From NCBI RefSeq assembly GCF_003123725.1, contig NZ_QETA01000004.1, positions 310,001 to 374,000 on the forward strand: a DNA stretch of 64,000 nt, written 5' to 3'. Position 1 is the first letter of the stretch. Each line of letters begins with the position of its first letter. Origin of the DNA: Corticimicrobacter populi (lineage in GTDB: Bacteria; Pseudomonadota; Gammaproteobacteria; Burkholderiales; Burkholderiaceae_B). The position numbers were made by a program, and so were the translations under genes. The notes under the pieces are model-generated. The model was not told where the DNA came from. It saw only the letters and a list, made by a program, of their open reading frames with translations, and searched no databases. Below are positions 1 through 8,894 of this stretch, piece by piece.

Positions 1-678
1 GGTGGTCTGGTCATCGCCTGCACGCACACCCAGGCACGCTATCTTCTGCCCAAGGTCATCCCGGCCTTCCGGCGCCAGTTTCCCAAGGTTCATCTGTCGC
101 TGGCGGAGGGGAGTCCGACACAACTGGCCGAAATGGTGCTGCACGAACAGGCCGATATCGCAGTGGCGACCGAGTCGCTGGCGGCGACCCCTGGCCTGGT
201 GACGTTGCCTTGCTATACCTGGGAACATTCGGTTGTGGTGCGCCCGGACCATCCGTTGGCAGAACTGACATCGAGCGAAGCACGCCAATTGACGCTGGAG
301 CAACTGGCGCAATATCCGATCGTGACTTACGACAGGGCGTTTTCGGGTCGCCGCTCGATCGATGAAGCCTTTGCACGCGCCGATGTGCGTCCGGATATCG
401 TACTCGAGGCCATCGATGCCGATGTCATCAAGACCTATGTCGATGTGGGGCTGGGCATTGGCATCATCGCGGGCGTGGCATTTGATCCACGGCGCGATCA
501 CGGGCTGATCGGCCTGCCGGTTGGCCGGTTGTTCGGTACGCATACGACTCGTATCGGCATCAAATCGGGTGTCTTTCTGCGCGATTATGTCTATACGTTC
601 CTGCAGTTGCTGTCGGCAGGCCTGACCCGCGAGGCTGTGCTGGATGCCATCCAGGGTGCGCAGCCGGACGAGTCCTGA
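1..678 (+). CDS. cysB: CysB-type LysR transcriptional regulator, 3' part (5' end outside window)
   Basis: The open frame runs in from the left edge and ends at the TGA at 676-678, giving about 225 residues of effector-binding domain. The N-terminal helix-turn-helix lies outside the window. The fragment opens with a THTQARY motif. In studied CysB proteins the Thr, Thr and Gln of this motif contact the sulfate/acetylserine ligand, and the segment falls at about residue 100, so roughly 90 residues are missing. CysB activates sulfate assimilation and cysteine synthesis genes in response to N-acetylserine. The paralogue Cbl is an alternative name; full-length comparison would separate them. The sulfur genes at 33-35 kb could be targets, but no site was identified. 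Confidence 0.88.
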   Translation, partial: GGLVIACTHTQARYLLPKVIPAFRRQFPKVHLSLAEGSPTQLAEMVLHEQADIAVATESLAATPGLVTLPCYTWEHSVVVRPDHPLAELTSSEARQLTLEQLAQYPIVTYDRAFSGRRSIDEAFARADVRPDIVLEAIDADVIKTYVDVGLGIGIIAGVAFDPRRDHGLIGLPVGRLFGTHTTRIGIKSGVFLRDYVYTFLQLLSAGLTREAVLDAIQGAQPDES

Positions 679-820
679 TCCAGACCGGGGAGGTGGGTTG
701 CATTACCTGCCTCCCGATATGGACGCGGGTAATGCTGTCTGATCTATTTTTTCAATAGAAATCAATTTTCAATCCAAAAAATCAATCAACTTAGTTCGCC
801 TTAGCTATTGATTCTTTAAC

Positions 821-839
821 AAGAATTATTATCATTGTA
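821..839 (+). promoter_or_regulatory. Fur-box-like 19-mer upstream of the DUF2325 gene
   Basis: Within the AT-rich stretch 740-868, bases 821-839 match 13 of 19 positions of the classical Fur palindrome consensus, including an ATCATT core. The site lies 30 nt before the start codon at 869, where it could block a promoter. Iron control is an inference; AT-rich sequence alone raises the chance of such matches. Confidence 0.4.
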
Positions 840-868
840 TTTATCTAATTTAATACGCAAGGTGGAAC

Positions 869-1219
869 ATGGCGCAGACCGTCAGTGCAGTTGTCGTTGG
901 GGCCGATCGGCTTGGCAATATCCCTGATCTGCTCAAGGGGCACAACATTGCAATCACCCACCATATCAGTGGTCGTGATCCGTCTCACCAGAAAAAAACC
1001 CTGCAACTGCCTTCGGGTACGGAACTCGTCATCCTGCTGACGGATTTCCTGGGGCACAACGTGATGAAGACATTCCGCCATGCTGCGCAGCGATCCGGTA
1101 TTCGGGTCGTGGCGTGCCGCCGGTCGGTGTGCAGCATGCAGCAGGCGCTGACGCAATGCGGACTGTGCGGCAACGAGTCGTGCGCGTACCGCAAGCAGAG
1201 CAAACAAAGCTGTTTCTGA
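869..1219 (+). CDS. DUF2325 domain protein
   Basis: A 116-residue soluble protein that looks like the DUF2325 family: an N-terminal hydrophobic strand with a VVGADRLGN motif at about residues 9-17, a central ELVILLTDFLGHN strand-loop, and a Cys-rich tail (five Cys within the last 40 residues, including CGLCGNESC). Family members are small and of unknown biochemistry. The clustered cysteines suggest metal or redox chemistry, which is inference. It stands alone between cysB and the convergent NlpC/P60 gene, behind an AT-rich leader holding a Fur-box-like sequence. The ATG at 869 follows a GGTGGAAC stretch that could serve as a weak ribosome-binding site. Confidence 0.75.
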   Translation: MAQTVSAVVVGADRLGNIPDLLKGHNIAITHHISGRDPSHQKKTLQLPSGTELVILLTDFLGHNVMKTFRHAAQRSGIRVVACRRSVCSMQQALTQCGLCGNESCAYRKQSKQSCF

Positions 1220-1239
1220 TCCCGTCAGGGATCACAGGC

Positions 1240-1890
1240 TTAACTGGCGCTGGCTGTGAGCCTGCGTGCGCCGTTATAGCGCTTGCGCCAGTAGGAAATG
1301 TCCATGCTTTCGATGCGCACCACGCTGCCGGCGCGGGGCGAATGGACGAATTCATTGTTGCCCAGGTAAATGCCGACGTGCGAAAAGCGTCGGCCCAGCG
1401 TGTTGAAGAACACCAGATCCCCAACCTGTAGATCACGCTTGGAGACGGATTCGCCTTCGCTGGCCAGCTCATATGAGCTGCGTGGCAGCTTGAGGCCGAG
1501 TGACTGCTCTGCGGCATAGGTAATCAGGCCACTGCAGTCGAAGCCTTCCTCAGGAGAGCGCCCCCCCCAGCGGTAGCGTATGCCCAGGTAGCCAAGCGCT
1601 GCGCTGGCCAGTGGGTTGGCGTCGGGATCGGTGCTGGCGTCAGCATCGGATACGGGATGGGTGGAACGCGTGACCTGTATGTCACGGCTCAGCAGCAGGT
1701 CGCGGATCGGATCTGTGCCATCGAAGCCGGTTGAGGCTGTGTGGCGACGTATCGGACTTTCGGCTACAGGCCCCTGGGTGGATGCGCAGCCCGCCAGGAT
1801 GGCGCAGGAGGCAAACAGGCAAAGCGCCATGCCGGAACGAGGCCGGCCGGCACCGGACTGGACGGTCAGGGCGGGTGTCGGTATCTGCAT
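1240..1890 (-). CDS. NlpC/P60 family lipoprotein peptidase
   Basis: A 216-residue protein with a hydrophobic segment ending in the lipobox LAGC (Cys at about 34) and a C-terminal NlpC/P60 (C40) domain from about residue 95. The catalytic Cys lies in DCSGL, the His in SHVGIY, and a further polar residue in FVHSP. Such enzymes cleave peptidoglycan stem peptides between D-Glu and diaminopimelate, as Spr/MepS does in E. coli. The lipobox predicts anchoring to the inner face of the outer membrane. The start at 1890 leaves about 20 residues before the hydrophobic part; the Met at 1830 is a credible alternative that gives a tighter signal peptide. It converges with the DUF2325 gene. Confidence 0.87.
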   Translation of the reverse strand: MQIPTPALTVQSGAGRPRSGMALCLFASCAILAGCASTQGPVAESPIRRHTASTGFDGTDPIRDLLLSRDIQVTRSTHPVSDADASTDPDANPLASAALGYLGIRYRWGGRSPEEGFDCSGLITYAAEQSLGLKLPRSSYELASEGESVSKRDLQVGDLVFFNTLGRRFSHVGIYLGNNEFVHSPRAGSVVRIESMDISYWRKRYNGARRLTASAS

Positions 1891-2016
1891 GGGTAGGATC
1901 GGAATGGCGCGTACCCTGCGATTCTATCAAAAGATACAGCGAAGTAACAATCGAATCTCAGGGCGGGATATCATCCTGCTTTGACCTATCGCAAATCACA
2001 CCAAGGGAGAAAGACC

Positions 2017-2424
2017 ATGCAACAAAAATCTGTCCTGACTCATGATGATGTCCAGGCCATCCTGTCGGCTGCCCGGGCCCATGCCCAGGCCCATGGCTGG
2101 GCCGTGACCATCGCGGTTGCCGATGATGGCGGGCATCTGCTCGGATTGGTGCGCCTTGATGGGGCTGCACCTCTGTCCTCGCATATTGCTCCGGCCAAGG
2201 CACATGCAGCCGCCGTGGGTCGACGCGAGACCAAGGGGTTCGAGGACATGATTAACGGTGGGCGGACGGCATTCCTGTCGGCGCCCTTGGTCCAGGGCAT
2301 GCTGGAAGGCGGGGTACCCATCGTTGTGTCGGGCCAGGTGGTGGGTGCCGTCGGTGTCTCGGGCGTCAAGTCCAACGAAGATGCCGAGATTGCCTCTTCC
2401 GGCATTGCAGCACTGAACGCCTGA
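2017..2424 (+). CDS. GlcG/HbpS family protein (DUF336)
   Basis: A 135-residue protein of the GlcG/HbpS (DUF336) fold, with the family pattern of an alpha-helical start, an AVADDGGHLLGLVRLDGA strand-turn and a C-terminal GQVVGAVGVSG segment. Relatives include the heme-binding HbpS of Streptomyces and GlcG of the glycolate locus; many have no known role. The ATG at 2017 is preferred because GGGAG sits 7 nt upstream; an upstream TTG at 1981 lacks this. No signal peptide is seen, so it is probably cytoplasmic. Its stop is 7 nt before the MFS gene, so the two are probably co-transcribed. Confidence 0.8.
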   Translation: MQQKSVLTHDDVQAILSAARAHAQAHGWAVTIAVADDGGHLLGLVRLDGAAPLSSHIAPAKAHAAAVGRRETKGFEDMINGGRTAFLSAPLVQGMLEGGVPIVVSGQVVGAVGVSGVKSNEDAEIASSGIAALNA

Positions 2425-2431
2425 GACAGGT

Positions 2432-3721
2432 ATGGCCCGGGCCCCTCGTTATCTCAATCCGGGTGTCCGCCGTTCCGAAGCGGTGGCCTGGGCCTTCTAT
2501 GATTTTGCCAACTCGGGCTATACCACCGTCGTCCTGACGGCGGTATTCAATGCCTATTTCGTGAGTGTGGTGGCCGGCAATGCCGATTGGGCCACACTGT
2601 TGTGGACATTGACCCTGTCTCTGTCCTACCTGATCGTCATGATCGTCATGCCCGGTCTGGGTGCCTGGGCCGATGCGCATACCGGCAAGAAAAGGATTCT
2701 GGTCTGGAGTACGGTCGGCTGTGTCCTGGCCACGGCTTCACTTGTGGGGGTCGGGCCGGGGGATATGGGCCTGGCGATCGTGGCAATCGTCGTGTCCAAC
2801 GTCTGCTATAGCATCGGCGAAAGCATGATTGCTGCGTTCCTGCCTGAACTGGCCCAGCCTCATGCCATGGGACGGGTATCCGGCTGGGGGTGGGGAGTAG
2901 GCTATGTCGGCGGCATGCTGACACTGGGGCTGGGGCTGTACGTCGTGCTGCAAGGGCAGGCGGCAGGCCAGGATGCTTCTCACTATGTTCCGTCCGTCAT
3001 GTTGCTGACAGCGGCCGTATTTGCCGTGGCAGCCTTGCCGGCCTTGTTGCTGTTGCGCGAGCGTGCCCGTGCCCCGGTTTCAGGAAGCCTGGGCCGGAAA
3101 GCCCGCACAGGCCTGCGTCAGGCCTGGCAGCGCATGGCCGACATGCCCGATTTCTGTTGGCTGCTGTTGTGTGGCCTGTTCTACCAGGCAGGCATTGCTG
3201 TGGTCATCACGCTGGCAGCGGTCTACGCCGAGCAGGTCATGGGTTTTGGTCTGCAGCAGACCATGCTGCTGATCTTCCTGGTCAACATCGCGGCAGCGCT
3301 GGGTGCCTTTGCTTTCGGACATGTGCAGGACTGGCTGGGGCATCGCCTGGCCCTGGGGCTGACGCTGACAGGCTGGCTGCTGATGGTGGCCATGGCGGCC
3401 ATGGCCGAGAGCGTGACACTGTTCTGGGCTGCCGCTACCCTGGCCGGGCTGTGTATGGGATCGAGCCAGAGTGCCGGGCGGACGCTGGCTGGCATTTTCG
3501 CACCGGCACAGCGATTGGCGGAAAGCTTTGCGTTGTGGACATTTTCCGGTCGCCTGGCGGCGATCATCGGACCCGTAACTTACGGTGTGGTGACCTGGCT
3601 GACGGCCGGCAATCACCGCTTGGCCATTGCGTTGACCGGTGTGTTTTTTGTGCTCGGGCTGTGGGCACTAGGCAGGGTAAATGTCGATCGGGGCATGGCA
3701 CGGGCGCATCAGGCTGGTTGA
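2432..3721 (+). CDS. UMF1/Atg22-like MFS transporter
   Basis: A 429-residue polytopic protein with about 12 hydrophobic segments. The N-terminal AWAFYDFANSGYTTVV segment is typical of the UMF1 (Atg22-like) branch of the major facilitator superfamily, as is the acidic/basic loop GAWADAHTGKKR after the second helix. Yeast Atg22 exports amino acids from the vacuole; substrates of bacterial members are mostly unknown. It follows the DUF336 gene by 7 nt, so a shared transcript is likely, but the pairing does not reveal the substrate. Length is normal for the family and no key segment is missing. Confidence 0.85.
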   Translation: MARAPRYLNPGVRRSEAVAWAFYDFANSGYTTVVLTAVFNAYFVSVVAGNADWATLLWTLTLSLSYLIVMIVMPGLGAWADAHTGKKRILVWSTVGCVLATASLVGVGPGDMGLAIVAIVVSNVCYSIGESMIAAFLPELAQPHAMGRVSGWGWGVGYVGGMLTLGLGLYVVLQGQAAGQDASHYVPSVMLLTAAVFAVAALPALLLLRERARAPVSGSLGRKARTGLRQAWQRMADMPDFCWLLLCGLFYQAGIAVVITLAAVYAEQVMGFGLQQTMLLIFLVNIAAALGAFAFGHVQDWLGHRLALGLTLTGWLLMVAMAAMAESVTLFWAAATLAGLCMGSSQSAGRTLAGIFAPAQRLAESFALWTFSGRLAAIIGPVTYGVVTWLTAGNHRLAIALTGVFFVLGLWALGRVNVDRGMARAHQAG

Positions 3722-3818
3722 TTCGGTCTGGCTGGCGTGAATCGGCTGCAATGCCATTGTGTGAGGCTGTGTGGCCGCTGCATTGGCATATATTTGTTAC
3801 TTTGATGTTTGGTCATGT

Positions 3819-3840
3819 CAGCATATGTAAGCCTATGCTG
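3819..3840 (+). promoter_or_regulatory. 7-bp inverted repeat upstream of chemoreceptor gene
   Basis: CAGCATA and TATGCTG are separated by 8 nt in the 247-nt non-coding region between the MFS gene and the chemoreceptor. The position about 130 nt before the start fits an operator, but there is no independent support. No clear sigma-28 promoter was seen in this region. Confidence 0.25.
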
Positions 3841-3968
3841 TGATCCAGGCTTAAACGGCTTAGAATCCAATCAAAAATACTTCAAGGTGTTGCGTAATTA
3901 TTGCCAATCTATTCTTGTGTGGCAATTTTTCGTGCATTTCCTGTTCTGTTTCTGATTCGGTTGCTTCA

Positions 3969-5828
3969 ATGATTAAGACGTTACGTTCCAGAATTCTTGT
4001 CATCAGTACGGCCACTGTAGTGGCGGCATTGGTCATCACCGGCATAGCCGCCTACAGCATTGCACGCAACAGTACGCTGCAGACGCTGGAGCAGGATCTC
4101 GATGCGATTACGGCTGGCAATGCCATGGCCATCGATCAGTGGGTCTCTGCCAAATCCCAGGCCGTGGTGGCGACTGCGGCTGCCATTGAATATGGTGATC
4201 CGCGCGAGTTGTCTATCTACATGAGCAAGGCCAGCGGCTTTCCGATCACGTCCGTAGGCTGGACGGACAAGAGCTTCAAGTCGACGGTCAATGTGGCCGC
4301 AGATTATGATCCGACCGCGCGTCCCTGGTACAAAACGGCTGCGCAGGCCGGCAAGCTGGTTGTCACAAAGCCTTATCCGGATTCTGTGAGCGGCATCATC
4401 TATGTGGCATTCACCATGCCAATGCTGCGCAATGGTTCGCTGCAGGGTGTGTTGAGCGGAGCCGTATCTCTTGACGGTGTGCGCGAGGTGGTGTCGGCCA
4501 TTCGCCCGACACCCAGCAGCAGCGGATTTGTCGTCAATACCGAAGGTTTGATCGTGGCACATCCGGATGCGCAATATGTGCTCAAGCCGGCAACCGAGCT
4601 GTCTGATCGCCTGACGCCGGCAGCCTTGACCGAACTGGCCAAGACGCAGACTCCTCTGGCTGCCACGCTCGACGGTCGCGCCCACCTGCTGCAAGCCAAG
4701 CCGGTCAATGGTACGGATTGGTTCCTGGTGGTGGCCATGGATGAGGCCGAGGCGACGGCCGGGCTGGGTAGCCTGCTGCGTACGCTGATTCTGGCGGTCG
4801 TGGTGCTGGTGTTGCTGGCCGCTGCCGTGTCTGCTGCCTTGACCACCAAGTCTTTCCGCCGCCTGTCTCAGGTGCGCGATGCGATGGACAAGATCGGTTC
4901 CGGTGGTGGTGACCTCACCCAGCGGCTGCCTGTGTCGGGGCAGGATGAGGTCGCACAGATCTCGTCTTCCTTCAATCAATTCGTGCAGCAGATCGCGACG
5001 GTACTGCAGGATGTGCGCAACGGTGTCGAGTCGATGCGCACGGCGACCGACGAGATCAAGGCTGGCAACGTCGATCTGTCGCATCGGACCGAATCGTCGG
5101 CCAGCAGTCTCGAGGAAACGTCTGCGGCCCTGGCGGAGCTGACCGCGAATGCGCGTCAATCGGCCGAATCGTCCGACCAGGCGTCGCGTCTGGCGAAGGC
5201 TGCCAGTGCATCCGCCGGTCGTGGTGGCGAGGCTGTCGAAAGTGCGGTGACAACCATGGATGAGATTTCCCGGACCTCGACCAAGATCGGCGAAATCATC
5301 AGCGTGATCGACGGCATTGCCTTCCAGACCAATATCCTGGCGCTCAATGCGGCGGTCGAGGCTGCCCGTGCCGGCGAGCAGGGCAAGGGTTTTGCGGTGG
5401 TGGCCGGTGAAGTGCGTGCGCTGGCACAGCGTTCTGCCCAGGCTGCCCGGGAAATCAAGACGCTGATCGATGCATCGAGCAGCAGTGTCCAGGCAGGTAC
5501 CGAGCGCGTGCGTACGGCAGGTGTGATCATGGGCGAGATCGTGCAGGACATCCAGCACGTCACGCATATCATCGGTGAAATTAATGGTGCCATGACCGAG
5601 CAGAGTACGGGCATCGGCCAGATCAACCAAGCCGTGGCAGATATGGATCGGGCGGTGCAGGAAAATGCCGCGCTGGTGGAAGAGTCGACGGCAGCATCCA
5701 TCACGCTCAATGAGCAGGCGCACTATCTGGCGGATACGGTGTCGGCCTTTACGCTGGAGTCGGATTCAGAGCATGCGCAGGGACACGGTCACAACAGGGC
5801 TGCGCCTTTGCTGCTGTCTTCTCGCTAG
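3969..5828 (+). CDS. Methyl-accepting chemotaxis protein with dCache sensor
   Basis: A 619-residue chemoreceptor. Transmembrane helix 1 is at about residues 8-30. A periplasmic dCache-type domain follows, with the typical [12 protein letters not shown] motif. Transmembrane helix 2 lies near 275-298, then a HAMP linker, then a long cytoplasmic coiled coil whose tip holds [20 protein letters not shown], the hallmark of the signalling hairpin that binds CheA and CheW. The ATG at 3969 is chosen over 3915 because the membrane helix then starts near the N terminus. The C terminus (ending LLLSSR) lacks a CheR-binding pentapeptide, unlike the two receptors at 17.7-21.4 kb. dCache receptors often sense amino acids or organic acids; the ligand is unknown. 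Confidence 0.93.
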   Translation: MIKTLRSRILVISTATVVAALVITGIAAYSIARNSTLQTLEQDLDAITAGNAMAIDQWVSAKSQAVVATAAAIEYGDPRELSIYMSKASGFPITSVGWTDKSFKSTVNVAADYDPTARPWYKTAAQAGKLVVTKPYPDSVSGIIYVAFTMPMLRNGSLQGVLSGAVSLDGVREVVSAIRPTPSSSGFVVNTEGLIVAHPDAQYVLKPATELSDRLTPAALTELAKTQTPLAATLDGRAHLLQAKPVNGTDWFLVVAMDEAEATAGLGSLLRTLILAVVVLVLLAAAVSAALTTKSFRRLSQVRDAMDKIGSGGGDLTQRLPVSGQDEVAQISSSFNQFVQQIATVLQDVRNGVESMRTATDEIKAGNVDLSHRTESSASSLEETSAALAELTANARQSAESSDQASRLAKAASASAGRGGEAVESAVTTMDEISRTSTKIGEIISVIDGIAFQTNILALNAAVEAARAGEQGKGFAVVAGEVRALAQRSAQAAREIKTLIDASSSSVQAGTERVRTAGVIMGEIVQDIQHVTHIIGEINGAMTEQSTGIGQINQAVADMDRAVQENAALVEESTAASITLNEQAHYLADTVSAFTLESDSEHAQGHGHNRAAPLLLSSR

Positions 5829-5837
5829 GGTCATCCT

Positions 5838-5903
5838 GCCGTACCTGTTTCAGATACGGCATGCACAGGTCCGGCAAGCATGTTGCATGCATGTCGGACC
5901 TGT
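5838..5903. repeat. Two adjacent long hairpins between convergent genes
   Basis: 5838-5847/5851-5860 forms a 10-position stem with one mismatch and a TTT loop. 5865-5882/5886-5903 forms an 18-position stem with one mismatch, one G-T pair and a TTG loop. They fill the gap between the chemoreceptor (ends 5828) and hslO (ends 5948). Neither is followed by a U-rich tract on either strand, so they are not textbook intrinsic terminators. Confidence 0.7.
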
Positions 5904-5947
5904 ATTGCGTGTAGGCTGGATAAAAAGGATGGCGATAGGCTGACGGT

Positions 5948-6889
5948 TCAGTGCAGCCTGCCATGCTCCGAGGTGTCGGGCTGCTGTTCGAGCTGGCGTA
6001 CCAGGGCTGCGGAGTCCACGCTGTCGAGGTGGTAGGGCTTGCCGCAGAAGTCGCAACGTACATCGATATCGCCGTCACGTTCGGCAATCATGTCGCGCAG
6101 TTCTTCGGTACCGAGCATGCGCAGCATGCCGAGTACTTTGTCGCGTGAGCAGGTGCAGTGCCAGCGCACCGGCTGTGGTTCGAATGCCAGCAGTGACTCT
6201 TCCCAGAACAGGCGGTGCATCAGGGTATCGGTATCGGTCTGAAGCAGCTCTCCAGGGCGCAGCGTGCTCGCCAGATGGCAGGCACGATCCCAGGTGTCAG
6301 TTGCTTCTTCGATTGTTTCTGATGCCTGATCGAGAGCCCCACCATGGTCTGGCAGGCGTTGCAACAGCAGGCCGCTGGCCTGGTGTTCGTTGGCTTCCAG
6401 CCATACCCGTGTGTCGAGCTGTTCGGAGGCCGCCATATACTGTTCGAGGATTTCCGCGATGGTGTCGCCTTCCAGCGGAATCAGGCCCTGCCAGGCATGC
6501 TGGCCGGGCTGCTTGCGGGAAGGATCAAGGATCACGGCCAGTTGCCCTTGGCCACCGGGGTTGAGCCAGGCCTGTACGCCACCATGCTCGGGCAGGGGCT
6601 GGTTTTCACGAAGCTTGGCCATGGCCCGAATGGTTTTGTCGGCGCGGCACTCGACGACGATCAGCGACAGCGGACCGTCTCCTTGTGCCTGCAGCAGCAG
6701 GGAGCCATCAAACTTGAGGTTGGCCGCCAGCATGGCACCGGCGGCAGTCAACTCCCCAAGCAGGCGGGCGACACCTTCGGGGTATTGTTGATGCTGGTGT
6801 GCTGCCTGCCAAGCATGTTCGAGGTTGAGACCGACGACACGCACTGTGCGGTCGGCAAACAGGTAGGTTTTCAGTAGATCGTCGCTCAT
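5948..6889 (-). CDS. hslO: Hsp33 redox-regulated chaperone
   Basis: A 313-residue homologue of Hsp33, a cytoplasmic holdase that binds unfolding proteins when oxidised. The C-terminal zinc module shows the CXC...CXXC pattern: CTC followed about 30 residues later by CDFC near residues 245-280. These four Cys bind zinc when reduced and form disulfides on activation. The N-terminal beta-rich substrate domain starts right after the ATG at 6889. It lies 9 nt downstream of the gamma carbonic anhydrase gene on the same strand and probably shares its transcript. Length is slightly above the E. coli protein (292). Confidence 0.95.
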   Translation of the reverse strand: MSDDLLKTYLFADRTVRVVGLNLEHAWQAAHQHQQYPEGVARLLGELTAAGAMLAANLKFDGSLLLQAQGDGPLSLIVVECRADKTIRAMAKLRENQPLPEHGGVQAWLNPGGQGQLAVILDPSRKQPGQHAWQGLIPLEGDTIAEILEQYMAASEQLDTRVWLEANEHQASGLLLQRLPDHGGALDQASETIEEATDTWDRACHLASTLRPGELLQTDTDTLMHRLFWEESLLAFEPQPVRWHCTCSRDKVLGMLRMLGTEELRDMIAERDGDIDVRCDFCGKPYHLDSVDSAALVRQLEQQPDTSEHGRLH

Positions 6890-6898
6890 GGCGGAATT

Positions 6899-7420
6899 TT
6901 AGTCTATCCGCACCAGTGCTTCGCGGTAGGCGCGCGCTTTCTCGACATAGTGCCGGGCATTGGCATGCATCTGTGCGATTTCTGCGTCGGTGAGTGTGCG
7001 CACGATCTTGGCGATGCCAATGACCAATGAGTTGTCCGGAATTTCCTTGCCTTCGGGAATCAGTGCACCGGCACCAATCAGGCAGTTCCGGCCGATGCGA
7101 GCATCATTGAGTACGATGGCCTGCATGCCGATCAGGGCTCCGTCGGCAATGTGGCAGCCATGCAGCATGGCCTGGTGGCCGACCGTGACGCCTGCACCGA
7201 TATGCAGGGGGTGACCGACATCGACATGCAACACGCACGATTCCTGGATGTTGCTTTGCGGGCCGACGATAATGGGAGCATTGTCACCTCGCAGGGTGGC
7301 ATTGGGCCAGATGCTGGTGTCTTCGCCAAGTTCGACATCCCCGATGACAGTGGCATTTTCGAAAACGAAGGCACTGGGATGGATGCATGGCGTCTGGTCG
7401 TGCAGGCGGTAGATGGGCAT
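6899..7420 (-). CDS. Gamma-type carbonic anhydrase family protein (YrdA-like)
   Basis: A 173-residue left-handed beta-helix protein with hexapeptide repeats throughout (for example IGAGVTVGHQAMLHGC). The His residues in VLHVD and GHQAMLHGC sit where gamma carbonic anhydrases bind zinc or iron. Family members catalyse CO2 hydration or are inactive scaffold relatives such as YrdA and CaiE; sequence alone does not settle activity. The gene is 14 nt downstream of the AMP-binding gene and 9 nt upstream of hslO, suggesting one operon. Confidence 0.88.
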   Translation of the reverse strand: MPIYRLHDQTPCIHPSAFVFENATVIGDVELGEDTSIWPNATLRGDNAPIIVGPQSNIQESCVLHVDVGHPLHIGAGVTVGHQAMLHGCHIADGALIGMQAIVLNDARIGRNCLIGAGALIPEGKEIPDNSLVIGIAKIVRTLTDAEIAQMHANARHYVEKARAYREALVRID

Positions 7421-7434
7421 GTCCTTGTCCTGTG

Positions 7435-8784
7435 TCAGGTGGGCACGGAAGGTGTGTTATCGGCAGCCGGCCAGAGATAGCCGGCTTCATCCATATGCAG
7501 CCATTCTTCCGAACTCAGCCAGGGAGCGATGGGTTGGTGCAGGGTCAGCGTCGGATCTCGCCAGTAGCCCAGGGCCAGGGCAGGGTCTGGGTGACCGTAC
7601 CGATCGGTGCGGCTGATTTCCAGAGTGCCGGTGTTGCTGCTGTTGCCAGCCATTGCCGGATCCGGATGGGCCAGTCTGATGCGGTGGCCCGGGTAGGCCC
7701 GACCCAGGCTACCGGGCCTGCTGGGCCATTGGCTGGCACTTTCGCCGATCAGGCTGACGGCTTCGCTTGGGTGTTGATACACGAAATTGGCAGGGATGCC
7801 GAATAGTGTCTGGCAGTGGGCCGAGAGCCCGCTGGGCGGTGTTCTGCCGGTGACGACAAGGTTGCGCAGGTGGGCAGGCCGTATCTCCATGCCGGCCCAG
7901 GTTTCGCGCAGGTGTTCGAAAGCTGCTGCAGGAAAGGATAGACAGGTCAGCGGAAGTTGATCGAGCAATGCCTGCAGTCGCCAGGCAGTGAGGCGGCCTG
8001 CGGTGGCCGCCAGCGAACGGCCGAAATAGAGCACTGGCAGGAGTGTATTGAGCAGCGTGGTGCCGAGTGACCAGTCCGATTGTGTCCAGAGCACATCACC
8101 GGGCTGCGGAAACCAGTCGTGGGCCGCGACGAAACCGGGCAGGCTGCCGATCAGGCTGACCTGCGCATAAAGCAGACCGCGTGGCCGACGCCCGGCGGCA
8201 GGACCCTGTGGATACAACAGCAGGGCCGGATCGCTCGGCAGCATGGGCAAGGGTGTGAAATGCTCTTCCTGGCGGGCCAGCAGGGTGCGCCAGGACATGA
8301 CATGTTCGTTGATCATGTCGATGGCCAGGATCAGCGACAGGCTTGGGCAGCGATGCTGAATGCGCAGGAGGTTTTCACCGCCTTCGCTGTCGATGATGGC
8401 GAGTCGGGCCTCGGCATGGCGCAGGCGTTGCTCGAGCGCGTCGGGTCCGAGCTGGCAGGAGAGCGGTACGGCGATGGCCCCGACGCTGTTGACAGCAAGC
8501 AGGGCGGCCAGCGACTCGGGCCGTTGCCCAAGGACAAGGGCGACACGGTCGCCGCGCACGATACCCATGCGGGTCAGGCCATTGGCCAGGCGGGAAACGG
8601 TGCGAGCAAGTCGATCATAGGACCAGGTGTCCAGCCTTCCTTCTGGATCGACTGCATACAGTGCGATGCGCTGCGCATCTGCTGCATTTTCGACCCAGCG
8701 GTAGCAACAGGCCTGCGCCAGACTGAAGCGGCCTGGTATCCACCACCCGAAGGTGTCGTATAGGGTCGTGTAATGATCGTTCAT
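7435..8784 (-). CDS. Degenerate AMP-binding (acyl-CoA ligase-like) protein
   Basis: A 449-residue relative of medium-chain acyl-CoA/acetyl-CoA ligases. Fold-level similarity is clear in the first 150 residues (LANGLTRMGIVRGDRVALVL; GAIAVPLSCQLGPDALEQRL). However, the Ser/Thr/Gly-rich ATP-binding loop (usually TSGTTGxPKG) reads LLLYPQGPAAGRRPRGLLYA. The YGxTE-type motif reads YQHPSEAV, and the TGD motif is replaced by SSEEW. The protein ends just where the hinge and C-terminal subdomain with the catalytic Lys should start; active relatives are about 540 residues. ATP-dependent ligase activity is therefore unlikely. The frame is intact with normal codon use, so it may be a pseudoenzyme rather than a dead gene. 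Confidence 0.8.
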   Translation of the reverse strand: MNDHYTTLYDTFGWWIPGRFSLAQACCYRWVENAADAQRIALYAVDPEGRLDTWSYDRLARTVSRLANGLTRMGIVRGDRVALVLGQRPESLAALLAVNSVGAIAVPLSCQLGPDALEQRLRHAEARLAIIDSEGGENLLRIQHRCPSLSLILAIDMINEHVMSWRTLLARQEEHFTPLPMLPSDPALLLYPQGPAAGRRPRGLLYAQVSLIGSLPGFVAAHDWFPQPGDVLWTQSDWSLGTTLLNTLLPVLYFGRSLAATAGRLTAWRLQALLDQLPLTCLSFPAAAFEHLRETWAGMEIRPAHLRNLVVTGRTPPSGLSAHCQTLFGIPANFVYQHPSEAVSLIGESASQWPSRPGSLGRAYPGHRIRLAHPDPAMAGNSSNTGTLEISRTDRYGHPDPALALGYWRDPTLTLHQPIAPWLSSEEWLHMDEAGYLWPAADNTPSVPT

Positions 8785-8894
8785 GGCCTGCGTGTTCTTT
8801 CAGACATGCAATCATTACTGATGCAGCCGGGAACGGCAACCTTTTTCGGCTTGCTGGCCGGCGCAGCACCGCCGATCGATGACCGACGTCAATC

